A stretch of 64,000 nt of DNA, taken from positions 930,001-994,000 of the forward strand of contig NZ_CAKAKO010000001.1 in NCBI RefSeq assembly GCF_916700565.1, read 5' to 3'. The stretch comes from Xenophilus sp. Marseille-Q4582 (lineage in GTDB: Bacteria > Pseudomonadota > Gammaproteobacteria > Burkholderiales > Burkholderiaceae_C). The position numbers were made by a program, and so were the translations under genes. Shown here one piece after another: positions 1 to 10,014 of the stretch (its first letter is position 1; each line of letters starts with the position of its first letter). The notes under the pieces are model-generated. The model was not told the origin of the DNA and did not search any database. It saw only the letters and a program-made list of their open reading frames with translations.

Positions 1-903
<903 letters not shown>

Positions 904-959
904 TCCGCATCGCCGCCGTGGCTGCGGAACGCGCCGCCTGCGGCGCGTCCTGACAGAAA

Positions 960-990
960 GGGCCGGTAGCATCGCTGCCGGCCCTTTTTT
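960..990 (+). terminator. Rho-independent terminator after clpA
   Basis: An 11-bp stem (GGGCCGGTAGC with GCTGCCGGCCC, one G-T pair), a three-base loop ATC and a run of six T. A second GC hairpin lies at 930-949 (ACGCGCCGC ct GCGGCGCGT). Confidence 0.9.
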
Positions 991-1046
991 CGTCTGCTCG
1001 GAGGCGCCCCGCGGCGCCCGCCAGACCCACCCCTTCGATCTCACGC

Positions 1047-2492
1047 GTGACCCTGCCCGAACTCAGCGACGCCTGGAAAACCGGCCTTTCGCTGGCCTGG
1101 ACCTTCTACATCGCCGTCCTGTCCGTCTGGATCGTGCTGCAAAAGCGCACGCCGGTCGCCACGCTGGGCTGGATCCTGTCGCTGTCGGCGCTGCCCTATG
1201 TGGGCTTCGGCGTCTACTACTTCTTCGGCCCGCAGCGGCTGCGCAAGCAGCGCCTCAAGCGCCTGCGCGTGCGCGCGAGCGCGTATGGCGCGCGCGACCT
1301 GGCGCTGATCAGCCGTGCCGCGCACGAGGCGCCGCCCGTGCTGCGCCAGCTCGCGGCCCTGGGCACCGCCAGCTGCGGCCTGCCGCTGTCGAGCGCGACC
1401 GCCGCCGACCTGCTTTCGGGCGGTGCCGCGACCTTCGACGCCATCCTCGAGGCCGTCGACGCGGCGCAGCACCACATCCACCTCGAGTACTACATCTACG
1501 AGCCCGACGGCATCGGCACGCAGCTGCGCGACCGGCTGGTGGCGCGTGCGCGGGCCGGCGTGCAGGTGCGGCTGCTGATCGACGCGCTGGGCTCCAAGCG
1601 CGTGGGCCGCCAGTTCCTGGCGCCGCTGCGCGAGGCGGGCGCGCAGATCGCGCTCTTCCACGACTCGCGCATCGGGCGCCGGCTGCGGCCAGTCATCAAC
1701 TACCGCACCCACCGCAAGATCGTGGTCTGCGATGGCTGCATCGGCTTCACGGGCGGCGTGAACATCACCGACGAAGAAGACCGGCGGGCGCGTGCCGATG
1801 CGTACCACGACGTGCACCTGCGGCTGGAGGGCGCGGCCGTGCGCTGGCTGCAGACCACCTTCCTCGAGGACTGGGCCTACGCCACGGGCGAGCGGCCGCG
1901 CGGCCTGGGCGGCGAGCTGCTGTCGCAACTGCTGCCCCAGCTGGACGCGGGCCGCATCCCGGTGCAGATCGTCAGCAGCGGCCCCGACACGCCGCTGGAG
2001 CCCATCCATCGCCTGCAGGTGGCGGCCATCCACAGTGCCACGCAGCGCTGCTGGCTGACCACGCCGTACTTCGTGCCGACCGAGGCGGCGCTGATGGCCT
2101 TGACCAGCGCCGCGCTGCGCGGCGTGGACGTGCGCCTGCTGGTGCCCGAGCGCAGCGACTCGCGCATCGTCACGGCCGCCGCGCGCTCCTACTTCGCCGA
2201 GCTGATCGCCGCTGGCGTCAAGATCTGGGAATACCGCGAGCGCATGCTGCATTCCAAGACGCTGGTGGTGGACGAGCATTGCGCCATGATCGGCACGGCG
2301 AATTTCGACCAGCGCAGCTTCAGCCTCAACTTCGAGGTGATGGCGGTGGTGTACGGCCCCGCGCTGACGCAGCCGCTGACGGCCCAGTTCGAGGCTGATC
2401 TGGAGCACGCCTTGCCGGTGCGCCGCCGCCGGCCGCGCTTTGCCCGCCGGCTGGGCGAGGCCGGCGCGCGCCTGCTGTCCCCGCTCCTGTAG
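1047..2492 (+). CDS. cls: Cardiolipin synthase (PLD family)
   Basis: A 481-residue membrane-bound phospholipase-D-superfamily enzyme that condenses two phosphatidylglycerols into cardiolipin. Two hydrophobic segments at the N-terminus (about residues 12-60) fit the usual bacterial Cls anchor. Both HKD motifs are intact: HRKIVVCD followed by GFTGGVNITDE, and HSKTLVVD followed by GTANFDQRSF. The length matches ClsA-type proteins. The start is GTG; no in-frame ATG lies nearby upstream. The gene converges on the phosphate-transporter-like gene with only 16 bases between the stop codons. Confidence 0.93.
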   Translation: MTLPELSDAWKTGLSLAWTFYIAVLSVWIVLQKRTPVATLGWILSLSALPYVGFGVYYFFGPQRLRKQRLKRLRVRASAYGARDLALISRAAHEAPPVLRQLAALGTASCGLPLSSATAADLLSGGAATFDAILEAVDAAQHHIHLEYYIYEPDGIGTQLRDRLVARARAGVQVRLLIDALGSKRVGRQFLAPLREAGAQIALFHDSRIGRRLRPVINYRTHRKIVVCDGCIGFTGGVNITDEEDRRARADAYHDVHLRLEGAAVRWLQTTFLEDWAYATGERPRGLGGELLSQLLPQLDAGRIPVQIVSSGPDTPLEPIHRLQVAAIHSATQRCWLTTPYFVPTEAALMALTSAALRGVDVRLLVPERSDSRIVTAAARSYFAELIAAGVKIWEYRERMLHSKTLVVDEHCAMIGTANFDQRSFSLNFEVMAVVYGPALTQPLTAQFEADLEHALPVRRRRPRFARRLGEAGARLLSPLL

Positions 2493-2508
2493 GGACAGCC
2501 GCGCGGCG

Positions 2509-4176
2509 TCAGGGGTGGTCGTCCATCGGCACCAGCTGCGAAGCGCGCAGCCGGCTCGGCGCGAGGGCGCCGGCCGAGTCGAGGATAGGATAGGCGATCG
2601 AGCAGATGTGCGAGTTGATGCGCTTCAGGTCGCTGATCAGGTCGATGTGCAGCGAGCTGGTCTCCATGCTCGGGGTCGCGCGGTCCATCAGCCGCGCCAG
2701 GTGCGTGTTCGCATAGGCGCGCTCCAGGTCGCGAAAGCGCGCCTTTTCTTCCAGCAGCTTCTGCGCGTCGCGCACGTTGCCGTTGAGGAACACGCTCATG
2801 CCCAGGCGCAGGTTGGCGACCAGGCGCTCGTGCAGTTCCACGATCTCGGCCATGCCGGCCTCGGAGAAGTTGCGCTGCGGCCGGATCTTCTTGTCCTCGA
2901 TGTCGGTGATCACCCGCTCGATGATGTCGCCCACCTGCTCCATGTTGATGGTGAAGCTGATGATGTCGGTCCAGCGCTTGCTCTCTTCCTCGCCCAGCGC
3001 CTCGCGCGAGATCTTGGTCAGGTAGTACTTGATGTCCGAGTAGAGCTGGTCGACCGTGTCGTCCATCTTGCGCAGCTCCTCGGCCAGCCGCAGGTCGTTG
3101 GTGCGGATCACGGCGAGCGTGCCGATCAGCATGGTTTCCACCACGTCGGCCTGGTGCAGCGCCTCGCGCGCGGCGTTGGAGATGGCCAGCGACGGCGTGG
3201 ACAGCGCCGATGGATCCAGATGCCGCGGCCGGCTGGTGGCGGGCGAGGCCGGCGGCGTGGGCAGCAGGCGCTGGGCCAGGCGGGCGACCGGCGTCGTGAG
3301 TCCGATGAAGAGCACGCTGGTGACGATGTTAAAGGTCAGGTGGAAGAACACCACCAGCTGCGTCGGCCCGCCCACATGCGGCTGCAGGTAGCGCAGCCAC
3401 AGCCCCAGGAAGGGCGCGGCCAGGGCCACGCCCAGCATCTTGAACAGCAGGTTGCCCACCGTCACCTGGCGCACCGTCACGGCGGACTTGGCCGTGGTCA
3501 GCACGGCCAGGATGCCGCTGCCCAGGTTGGCCCCCAGCGTCAGGCCCAGCGCCACGTCCAGCGGCACCACGGCCGAGGCGGCCATGGCCGCCACCAGCAG
3601 CACCACGGCCAGGCTGGAATAGGCCAGCACCGAGAGCGCGGCGCCCAGCGTGATCTCCAGCAGCAGGTCGCTGGTGATGGACGCGATCACCGCGCGCATG
3701 GCCTCGCTTTCGAAAAGCGGGCCGGTGGCCTGCACCACGAGCTGCAGCGCGAGCAGCATCAGGCCCAGGCCGATGAGCACGCGGCCGAAGCGCCCGGTCG
3801 CGCTTTCGGGCCGCGTGATGGACAGCACCACGCCCGTGAAGATGAACAGCGGCGAGAGCCAGGACAGGTCGGTGGAGAACAGCACCGACATCAGCGCCGT
3901 GCCCACGTCCGCGCCGCGCATCACGGCCAGCGCGGCGGGCAGCGTGATCAGGCCCTGGCCGACGAAGGACGAAGTCATCAGCGACGTGGCCGTGCTCGAT
4001 TGCACGAGGGCCGTGACGCCGATGCCCGCCAAGGCGGCCGAGAAGCGGTTGCCCAGGCTGCGCTGCAGGTAGCGCCGCAGATTGCCGCCGAACACGCGCA
4101 GCACGCCCGTGCGCACGAGGTGCGTTCCCCACACCAGCAGCGCGACTGCTGCGAGCAAGTTCAACAGGTGTTTCAT
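2509..4176 (-). CDS. Na/Pi-cotransporter family protein with PhoU-like C-terminus
   Basis: A 555-residue inner-membrane protein of the NptA/YjbB family. The N-terminal half carries two Na/Pi-cotransporter repeats with the QSSTATS motif at residues 59-65 and a second repeat with GANLGSG. The C-terminal third is helical and charged and resembles PhoU (for example SFTINMEQVGDIIERVITDI). Such proteins move phosphate with sodium, probably outward in YjbB. The start at 4176 is chosen because an AAGGAG site lies about 9 bases upstream; a frame extension to 4281 has no such site and breaks the hydrophobic N-terminus. Confidence 0.88.
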   Translation of the reverse strand: MKHLLNLLAAVALLVWGTHLVRTGVLRVFGGNLRRYLQRSLGNRFSAALAGIGVTALVQSSTATSLMTSSFVGQGLITLPAALAVMRGADVGTALMSVLFSTDLSWLSPLFIFTGVVLSITRPESATGRFGRVLIGLGLMLLALQLVVQATGPLFESEAMRAVIASITSDLLLEITLGAALSVLAYSSLAVVLLVAAMAASAVVPLDVALGLTLGANLGSGILAVLTTAKSAVTVRQVTVGNLLFKMLGVALAAPFLGLWLRYLQPHVGGPTQLVVFFHLTFNIVTSVLFIGLTTPVARLAQRLLPTPPASPATSRPRHLDPSALSTPSLAISNAAREALHQADVVETMLIGTLAVIRTNDLRLAEELRKMDDTVDQLYSDIKYYLTKISREALGEEESKRWTDIISFTINMEQVGDIIERVITDIEDKKIRPQRNFSEAGMAEIVELHERLVANLRLGMSVFLNGNVRDAQKLLEEKARFRDLERAYANTHLARLMDRATPSMETSSLHIDLISDLKRINSHICSIAYPILDSAGALAPSRLRASQLVPMDDHP

Positions 4177-4320
4177 TGCCGGGCTGTTTTCTCCTTTTTT
4201 CCGGGCGACGAGCATTGTGCGCCCTGGGCCCCGCCGTTGCCGAAGCCGGAGACGTGCGCTCCTGTCGGACGGAGGCGGCATGCCGACGGCGCCCCGCAGG
4301 CCCGCCGGGCGCCGCAGGCG

Positions 4321-5145
4321 TCAGTCGATCAGCGCGCCGTTGTCGTGGAAGGGGTAGGGCCCCTCGAAGGTGCCCGAGGCCGCCAGGTGCGTGACCAGGC
4401 GATGGCCATCCCACGCATGCACGCGAAAGCCCGGGGGCTCGAGCGTCCAGGCCGAAGGCGCCTGGGGCTGCAGGTCCAGGCAGACCTGGTGGCCTGGCGC
4501 GGGCGAGGTGGAGGCGATGGTGCCGCCGAAGCGCACGTCGATCGCGCGGTGCAGGTGGCCGCAGATGATGCGCTCCACGTTCGGGTGCCGGGCGATGATC
4601 GCTTCCATCTCGTCGGCGCCCTCCAGCAGACCGATGTCGTCCATGTGGCCGATCAGCGTCCTGAAGGGCGGATGGTGCATGGCCACGACCACGGGTTCGT
4701 GCCGGCAGCGGTCCAGTTCCGCCGCCAGCCAGTCCAGGCGCGTGCGGCACAGGCGGCCGTGCGGTTGGCCGGTCTCGGCCGTGTCCAGCGCGATCAGGCG
4801 CAGCGGGCCCACCTTCACGCTGTACTGCACGTAGCCTTCGCTGCCCAGGTAGCCGTGGTCCGGGAAGCTGCGGCGCAGTTGCTCGCGCTCGTCATGGTTG
4901 CCGGGCAGCAGGTACACGGGCATTCGCAGCGGCGCCAGCAGCGCCTTCAGGTGCGCGTACTCGGCGGCGCGGCCGAAGTCGCTCAGGTCGCCCGTCACCA
5001 CCACGGCATCGGCGCTCTGGCGCAGCGCCAGCACGCTTTGCACGGCGCGTTCCAGGTAGGGCGCGGTGTTGATGCGGCCATAGGCCAGGCGGCCCGGCTC
5101 GCGGATGTGGAGATCGGTCAGCTGGACCAGGAAGGTGGGGTTCAC
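4321..5145 (-). CDS. Class III metallophosphoesterase (CpdA/GpdQ type)
   Basis: A 274-residue calcineurin-like phosphodiesterase with the complete metal-binding set: D11 and H13, GD at 52-53, GNHD at 82-85, HH at 157-158 and GHLH at 196-199. Relatives hydrolyse cAMP (CpdA) or glycerophosphodiesters (GpdQ). Its start overlaps the stop of the ABC ATPase gene by 4 bases, so it is the last gene of the LacI-ABC operon. The context suggests that it cleaves an imported phosphodiester or organophosphate rather than acting in cAMP signalling; that is inference. No signal peptide is seen, so action would be cytoplasmic. Confidence 0.85.
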   Translation of the reverse strand: MNPTFLVQLTDLHIREPGRLAYGRINTAPYLERAVQSVLALRQSADAVVVTGDLSDFGRAAEYAHLKALLAPLRMPVYLLPGNHDEREQLRRSFPDHGYLGSEGYVQYSVKVGPLRLIALDTAETGQPHGRLCRTRLDWLAAELDRCRHEPVVVAMHHPPFRTLIGHMDDIGLLEGADEMEAIIARHPNVERIICGHLHRAIDVRFGGTIASTSPAPGHQVCLDLQPQAPSAWTLEPPGFRVHAWDGHRLVTHLAASGTFEGPYPFHDNGALID

Positions 5146-6209
5146 GCGCGGGCTCCCTGCGCTTCTTGCGCACTCATGAATCGTTCGGCAGGAATGTGGA
5201 TGCCGACCTCGTCGCCGGCCCGGAAGGGCGCGTCGCGGCCCAGGTCGGCCAGCAGGTCGGCCTGGTCGCTCAGGCTCAGGCGCAGCTGCACGCGGTCGCC
5301 CAGGAAGGTGCGCTGCGCCACGCGCGCGCGGCCCCAGCCGGACTGTAGGGCGCCGACCTGGATGTCTTCCGGGCGCACCAGCAGCCGCGTGTCGGCCAGC
5401 GCGCGCGGGCAGCCCAGCGCGGTGCCGCCCACCGGCACCGCGCCTGCTGCGGCAGCGTCGGCACTGCGCTCCAGGCGGTTCACGCGGCCCAGGAACTCGG
5501 CCACGAAGGGATGGGTGGGCGCGCGGTAGAGGTCTTCGCCGCGGCCCACCTGCACGATGCGGCCGGCCTGCATCACGGCCAGCCGGTCGGCGATGGCCAT
5601 CGCTTCCTGCTGGTCGTGCGTCACGTGGATGGCCGTGATGTGCAGGCGGCGCAGCAGCTCCGCCAGCTCGTCGCGCAGCGACTCCTTGAGCTTGGCGTCC
5701 AGCGCGGCCAGCGGCTCGTCCAGCAGCAGCACGCGCGGGCGCACCGCCACGGCACGCGCCAGGGCCACGCGCTGGCGCTGCCCGCCCGACAGTTCGCCGG
5801 GCCGCTTGTGCTGCAACTGCGTGAGGCGCGTGAGTTCCAGCAGTTCGCCCACCACGCGCTGTTCCTCGGCCTTGGCGGTGCCGCGGATGCGCAGGCCGTA
5901 GCCGATGTTGGCGGCCACGCTCATCTGCGGGAACAGGGCGTAGCTCTGGAACACCATGCCGACATTGCGCTGTTCGACCGGGCGGTGCGTCACGTCCTGG
6001 TCGCCGAAGCGGATGCGCCCGCCCTCGTCCAGTGTTTCCAGGCCGGCGATCAGCCGCAGCAGCGTGGTCTTGCCGCAGCCCGAGGGGCCGAGCAGGGCCA
6101 GTACCTCACCCGCTTCCACGTGCAGGTCGGTGGGCTGCAGGCCGCGGGTGCCGTCGGCGTAGGTTTTGGAGCAGTGGTCCACGTGGACCGGGATGCGTTC
6201 AAGTTCCAT
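5142..6209 (-). CDS. ABC transporter ATP-binding protein (FbpC/PotA/PhnT type)
   Basis: A 355-residue importer ATPase. Walker A (GPSGCGKTT, 41-49), signature LSGGQRQRV (140-148) and Walker B (LLLDEP, 161-166) are intact, followed by a C-terminal regulatory TOBE-like region of about 110 residues. The best family match by eye is the Fe3+/2-aminoethylphosphonate/polyamine group. It follows the second permease gene directly (the start at 6209 lies inside that gene's last codons) and would energise the two permeases encoded upstream. Confidence 0.9.
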   Translation of the reverse strand: MELERIPVHVDHCSKTYADGTRGLQPTDLHVEAGEVLALLGPSGCGKTTLLRLIAGLETLDEGGRIRFGDQDVTHRPVEQRNVGMVFQSYALFPQMSVAANIGYGLRIRGTAKAEEQRVVGELLELTRLTQLQHKRPGELSGGQRQRVALARAVAVRPRVLLLDEPLAALDAKLKESLRDELAELLRRLHITAIHVTHDQQEAMAIADRLAVMQAGRIVQVGRGEDLYRAPTHPFVAEFLGRVNRLERSADAAAAGAVPVGGTALGCPRALADTRLLVRPEDIQVGALQSGWGRARVAQRTFLGDRVQLRLSLSDQADLLADLGRDAPFRAGDEVGIHIPAERFMSAQEAQGARA

Positions 6210-6996
6210 GGCGTTTGCGGATCAGGTCGGCCAGCGACTGCAGGCCCCAGAGCACGGGAAGGATGACGATGAAGAAGACCAGCGTGTAGGCCGAGCCGAT
6301 CTCGATGCGCATGGAGGCATAGCTGTCGGCCAGGCCCACGGGCAGCGTGCGCGTGACGGGCGTGTGCAGCATCCAGGTGAGGTTGAATTCCCCCACCGAG
6401 AGCGTGAACACCATCAGCGCGCCGGCCACGATGGCCGGGAACACGGCGGGCACCAGGATGCCCATGAAGCGCTGCACGAAGCTGGCGCCCAAGGTGCGGC
6501 CGGCCTCTTCCAGCGCCACGAGGTCGCCCTGCTGGAAGGCCGAGGCCACGGTGCGCACCATGAAGGGCAGCGTGAACACGATGTGGCCCACCAGGATGAA
6601 GCCGAAGCTCTGGCGGAACCAGGTGATCTGGCCGTAGGCCAGGATCAGCGCCAGCGCGGTGGCCAGCCCGGGCACGGCCACCGGCAGGGTCAGCAGTTCC
6701 TCGAAGGCGCGGGCCCAGCGCGAGCGGCTGCGTGCCAGCGCGTAGGCGCAGGGCACGCCGATGATCACCGTGCCGATCACGCAGGCCGTGGCGAGCACGA
6801 GGGACCAGCCCACGGTGCTGCCGTAGACCTCCCACACCTCGCCGAGCCAGCGCAGCGTGAGGCCGCTTTTCAAGCCCACGCTGTAGTTGTTGACCAGGCC
6901 GGCCATCACCGACAGCCCCATGGGCGCGATCATGAACACGCTGACGATCAGCGTGATCGTGAGCAGGAAGGGCGAGCGGGCGTTGTTGTTTCGCAT
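6199..6996 (-). CDS. ABC transporter permease (second subunit)
   Basis: A 265-residue polytopic membrane protein with about six hydrophobic segments and the EAA-type cytoplasmic loop (ALEEAGRTLGASFVQRFMGI). It forms the translocation pore with the permease encoded just upstream. The start at 6996 (MRNNN...) is supported by AGGAGG eight bases upstream; an in-frame extension to 7032 would overlap the preceding gene and lacks a site. The gene overlaps the ATPase start by 11 bases. Confidence 0.88.
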   Translation of the reverse strand: MRNNNARSPFLLTITLIVSVFMIAPMGLSVMAGLVNNYSVGLKSGLTLRWLGEVWEVYGSTVGWSLVLATACVIGTVIIGVPCAYALARSRSRWARAFEELLTLPVAVPGLATALALILAYGQITWFRQSFGFILVGHIVFTLPFMVRTVASAFQQGDLVALEEAGRTLGASFVQRFMGILVPAVFPAIVAGALMVFTLSVGEFNLTWMLHTPVTRTLPVGLADSYASMRIEIGSAYTLVFFIVILPVLWGLQSLADLIRKRHGT

Positions 6997-7009
6997 GAGA
7001 CGGCCCTCC

Positions 7010-7819
7010 TCAGCGCACGCTAGGGTTGCCACTGAAGTGGCGTGCCAGGAACAGCACGAACCAGGTCACGATGCCGAGCGCGATCGACAGCGAGGCCGCG
7101 AGCGCGAAGTTGGCGTAGTTGGTGAACTCGTTGTAGATGGTGATGGGCAGCACCTCGAATTTGGCTGAAAGCGTGAAGGCCGTGCCGAAGGCGCCCATGG
7201 AGGTGGCGAACACGATGGCGCCGCAGGCCAGCGTGGTGGGCGCCAGCTCGGGCAGCCAGACGTCGCGCACCACCTGCAGCCGCGAGGCGCCGAGCGAGCG
7301 CGCGGCCTCTTCGAGCTGCGTGTTCATCGATTCGGCCGCCGCCGCATAGGTCGCGATCGCGCGCGGCAGCGAGAAGTACAGGTAGGCCAGGAACAGGCCC
7401 AGCAGACCATAGGCGAAGGTCAGCCGTTCACCACCCAGGGCTTCGGAAATGTCGGCCACCAGCCCCTGCCGGCCGCCCAGCAGGATCACGAAAAAACCAA
7501 TGATCACGCCGGGGAAAGAGAGCGGCAGCGTCAGCAGCGACAGCAGCACGCGCTTGCCCGCGAACTGCCGGCGCGCCAGGTAGATGCCCACCGCGGCACC
7601 CAGCGCCAGCGTGGCCAGCGTCACCCCCAGCGACAGGCCCAGCGTGTTGAGCATGCTTTCCAGGTAGCGGCTGTCCGTGAGCACCACGAAGTAGGTGCGC
7701 CAGCCTTCCTCGGCTGGCAGCGCCAGCAGACGCAGCACGGGCAGCAGCCAGAAGGCCAGGAAAAAGGCGGCCGCCGGGGCCGCACAAATCCACACCAGCC
7801 TGCGTTGCTGGGCGCTCAA
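7010..7819 (-). CDS. ABC transporter permease (first subunit)
   Basis: A 269-residue inner-membrane permease with an EAA-type loop (EEAARSLGASRLQVVRDVWL). The predicted start is a TTG whose last two bases and following A form the stop of the substrate-binding gene (TTGA overlap), so translation is probably coupled. It pairs with the downstream permease to make the pore of the importer. Confidence 0.87.
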   Translation of the reverse strand: MSAQQRRLVWICAAPAAAFFLAFWLLPVLRLLALPAEEGWRTYFVVLTDSRYLESMLNTLGLSLGVTLATLALGAAVGIYLARRQFAGKRVLLSLLTLPLSFPGVIIGFFVILLGGRQGLVADISEALGGERLTFAYGLLGLFLAYLYFSLPRAIATYAAAAESMNTQLEEAARSLGASRLQVVRDVWLPELAPTTLACGAIVFATSMGAFGTAFTLSAKFEVLPITIYNEFTNYANFALAASLSIALGIVTWFVLFLARHFSGNPSVR

Positions 7820-8826
7820 CGCACTTCCTTCAGGTAGCGGGCCGAGAAGTCGCGCTGCGCGTCGGCCATGCTGGCGTAGTCCACCGTCTTGGCGCGTGCG
7901 TATTCGCTGGCTGGCAGGAACTGGGCTTCCACGTCCTTGGGCATGGCGCTGGCGCGCACCGGGCGCAGGTAGGCCTTGGCCCAGATCGCCTGGCCCTCGT
8001 CGGACAGCACGAAGTCCAGCACCTTGGCGGCGTCGGCCTTGTGCGGCGCGTTCGCCACCAGGCTCATCACGTAGGGCACCACCACCGTGCCTTCGGCCGG
8101 GATCACGAACTGCACGTTCGCCTTGTCCTTGTACTTGGCGCGGTAGGCGTTGAAGTCGTAGTCCAGCAGGATCGCGATCTCACCCGACAGCACGCGCGCG
8201 TAGGAGGTCTGCTTGGGCACGATCGGGTCGTTCTTCTGCAGCGCCTTGAAGTAGTCGATGCCGGGGCCGAAGTTCTGCATGCTGCCGCCGCGCGCCTGGT
8301 TCACGGCCACCGCGCCCACGTAGCCCACGAAGGCCGAGGCCGGGTCCAGGTAGCCGACGAGGCCCTTGTACTCGGGCTTGAGCAGGTCGGCCCAGGACTT
8401 GGGCACCGGCTTGCCCTTGAGCGCGTCCACATTGACCATGAAGCCCAGCGTGCCCGAATGGATGGTGAACCAGTGGCCGGCCGGGTCCTTCAGGCCGTCG
8501 GGAATCTCGTTCCACGCGGCGGGCTTGTGCGGGGCCACCACGCCGTCCTTCTGCGCCTGGATGGCGAAGGTCACGCCCAGGTAGGTCACGTCGGCCACCG
8601 GGCTGCGCTTTTCCGCCACCAGCTGGGCCAGCGACTGGCCCGAGTTCTTGTTGTCGGCCGGCACCGTGACACCGGTCTTGGCCTTGATGGCGCGCAGTTG
8701 CGTACCCCAGTCGGCCCATTCGGTGGGGCAGTTGTAGCAGATGGCGGTCTGGGCGAAGGCGCTGCCGGTGGCGAGCGTCGCGGCGAGGGCGGCGATACGG
8801 CCCAGGCGTCGGAGGGTGGGGGACAT
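7816..8826 (-). CDS. Periplasmic substrate-binding protein of the ABC importer
   Basis: A 336-residue secreted receptor with a Sec signal peptide (cleavage expected after SAFAQ near residue 26). The mature part begins AICYNCPTEWADWG and has the two-lobe fold typical of Fe3+/polyamine/phosphonate receptors (FMVNVDALKGKPVPKSWADL is a diagnostic stretch). It is the first structural gene after the LacI regulator (41 bases away). The ligand cannot be read from the sequence; the phosphoesterase at the operon end makes a phosphate ester or phosphonate plausible. Confidence 0.85.
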   Translation of the reverse strand: MSPTLRRLGRIAALAATLATGSAFAQTAICYNCPTEWADWGTQLRAIKAKTGVTVPADNKNSGQSLAQLVAEKRSPVADVTYLGVTFAIQAQKDGVVAPHKPAAWNEIPDGLKDPAGHWFTIHSGTLGFMVNVDALKGKPVPKSWADLLKPEYKGLVGYLDPASAFVGYVGAVAVNQARGGSMQNFGPGIDYFKALQKNDPIVPKQTSYARVLSGEIAILLDYDFNAYRAKYKDKANVQFVIPAEGTVVVPYVMSLVANAPHKADAAKVLDFVLSDEGQAIWAKAYLRPVRASAMPKDVEAQFLPASEYARAKTVDYASMADAQRDFSARYLKEVR

Positions 8827-8867
8827 GGGAACTCCTTGGATGAGGGGAGATGGAGAGGGCGGCCGAC

Positions 8868-9875
8868 TCAGGCGACCGTTGAAGGCACCGGGCCGCAGGA
8901 TTCGCCGGTCCGGAAGGCATGAGGCAGCAGCAGGCCTGCCTCGGGTGAAAGCGGGGTGCCGCTGGCCAGCGCCTGCACCAGCAGCTCGACGCTGCGGGCG
9001 CCGATCTCGCTGTTGGGCTGGGCCACGGTGCTGAGCATGGGCGTGAGGTCTTCGCCGAGCGCGATGCCGTCGAAGCCGACCACGGCCAGGTCGCGCGGCA
9101 CCTGCAGGCCGGCCCGAGCGGCGGCGCGCAGGCTGCGGATGGCTAGCAGGTCGTTGGAGCAGAACAGGGCCGTGGGGCGCTGCGGCTGCCGCAGGTGGCG
9201 GCTCACGGCGTCCACGGCGCTTTCGACGAAGGGCACCTCCAGCAGCGGCGGCGCGGCCAGCCCGGCCGCGGCCATGCCCTGGAGGTAGCCGCGGTAGCGC
9301 TGCTGCGAGCGGTCCGAGGCGGCCAGCGTGCCGCTGACCATCGCGATCTCGCGGTGGCCCAGCGCCACCAGACGCGCCACCACGTCGGCCGAAGCGCCTT
9401 CGCTGTCCACCGACACGCAGGGGTGGGCCGGATGTCGGTTGTAGGCCAGCACGTAGGGGCTGCCGGCGGCCTGTAGCCGAGCCAGCGCGGCCGAGGTCGA
9501 GGGGCTGGACACCACCAGGATCATGCCGTCCACATTGGCGGCGATCAGGCGGCTCACGGCGTCTTCTTCCTGTGCGATCTCATAGGCCGTGGTCAAGGGC
9601 AGGATGGCATAGCCCGCCGCGTGGGCGGCGGCGGCGATGCCTTGCAGGCATTCGGCGAAGGTCGGGTTGAGCAGCGTCGGCAGCACCACGCCCAGCACGC
9701 GGCTGCGCTGCGTGCGCAGCGTGCGGGCGCTGGCGTTCGGCAGGTAGCCCAATTCGCGCGCCACGCTTTCCACCAGCGCGCGGGTGGCGGGCGTGACCTT
9801 GTCAGGGAAGTTGAAGGCACGGGAAACGGTGGCGACGGAGACGCCGGCCTTTCTCGCGACGGCCTGGATGCTCAT
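8868..9875 (-). CDS. LacI-family transcriptional regulator
   Basis: A 335-residue repressor with the LacI N-terminal helix-turn-helix (VARKAGVSVATVSRAFN), the hinge (LGYLPNASARTLRTQRS) and a periplasmic-binding-protein-like effector domain. It heads the ABC/phosphoesterase operon and is read in the same direction. A LacI-type palindrome sits 12 bases upstream of its start (9887-9904), so it very likely represses its own operon. The effector is unknown; a sugar-phosphate or similar compound would fit family practice. Confidence 0.9.
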   Translation of the reverse strand: MSIQAVARKAGVSVATVSRAFNFPDKVTPATRALVESVARELGYLPNASARTLRTQRSRVLGVVLPTLLNPTFAECLQGIAAAAHAAGYAILPLTTAYEIAQEEDAVSRLIAANVDGMILVVSSPSTSAALARLQAAGSPYVLAYNRHPAHPCVSVDSEGASADVVARLVALGHREIAMVSGTLAASDRSQQRYRGYLQGMAAAGLAAPPLLEVPFVESAVDAVSRHLRQPQRPTALFCSNDLLAIRSLRAAARAGLQVPRDLAVVGFDGIALGEDLTPMLSTVAQPNSEIGARSVELLVQALASGTPLSPEAGLLLPHAFRTGESCGPVPSTVA

Positions 9876-9886
9876 CGTGATGGCTC

Positions 9887-9904
9887 AATGTAATCGTTTA
9901 CATT
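9887..9904. promoter_or_regulatory. LacI-type operator
   Basis: An 18-bp palindrome AATGTAATCGTTTACATT, 16 of 18 positions symmetric around a central CG, the hallmark of LacI-family operators. It is the only strongly AT-rich stretch nearby and overlaps the expected promoter and leader of the LacI-first operon. Confidence 0.82.
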
Positions 9905-10014
9905 TTGAGCCGCGGATTATTACGGCGTGATGACGGGTGACGGCCCGGGTTATCCCGGGGGCGGCGCGGGCGCCGCGCGGCCATTGGCGCTCGGCCCGCA
10001 GCGGGCCGGGGTGC

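Noticed and set aside
2440-5529. A 1029-codon plus-strand open frame rich in His, Gln, Arg and Ala
   Set aside because: It lies opposite clear phosphate-transporter, phosphoesterase and ABC genes; its composition is that of the antisense of GC-rich genes and it shows no family motif.
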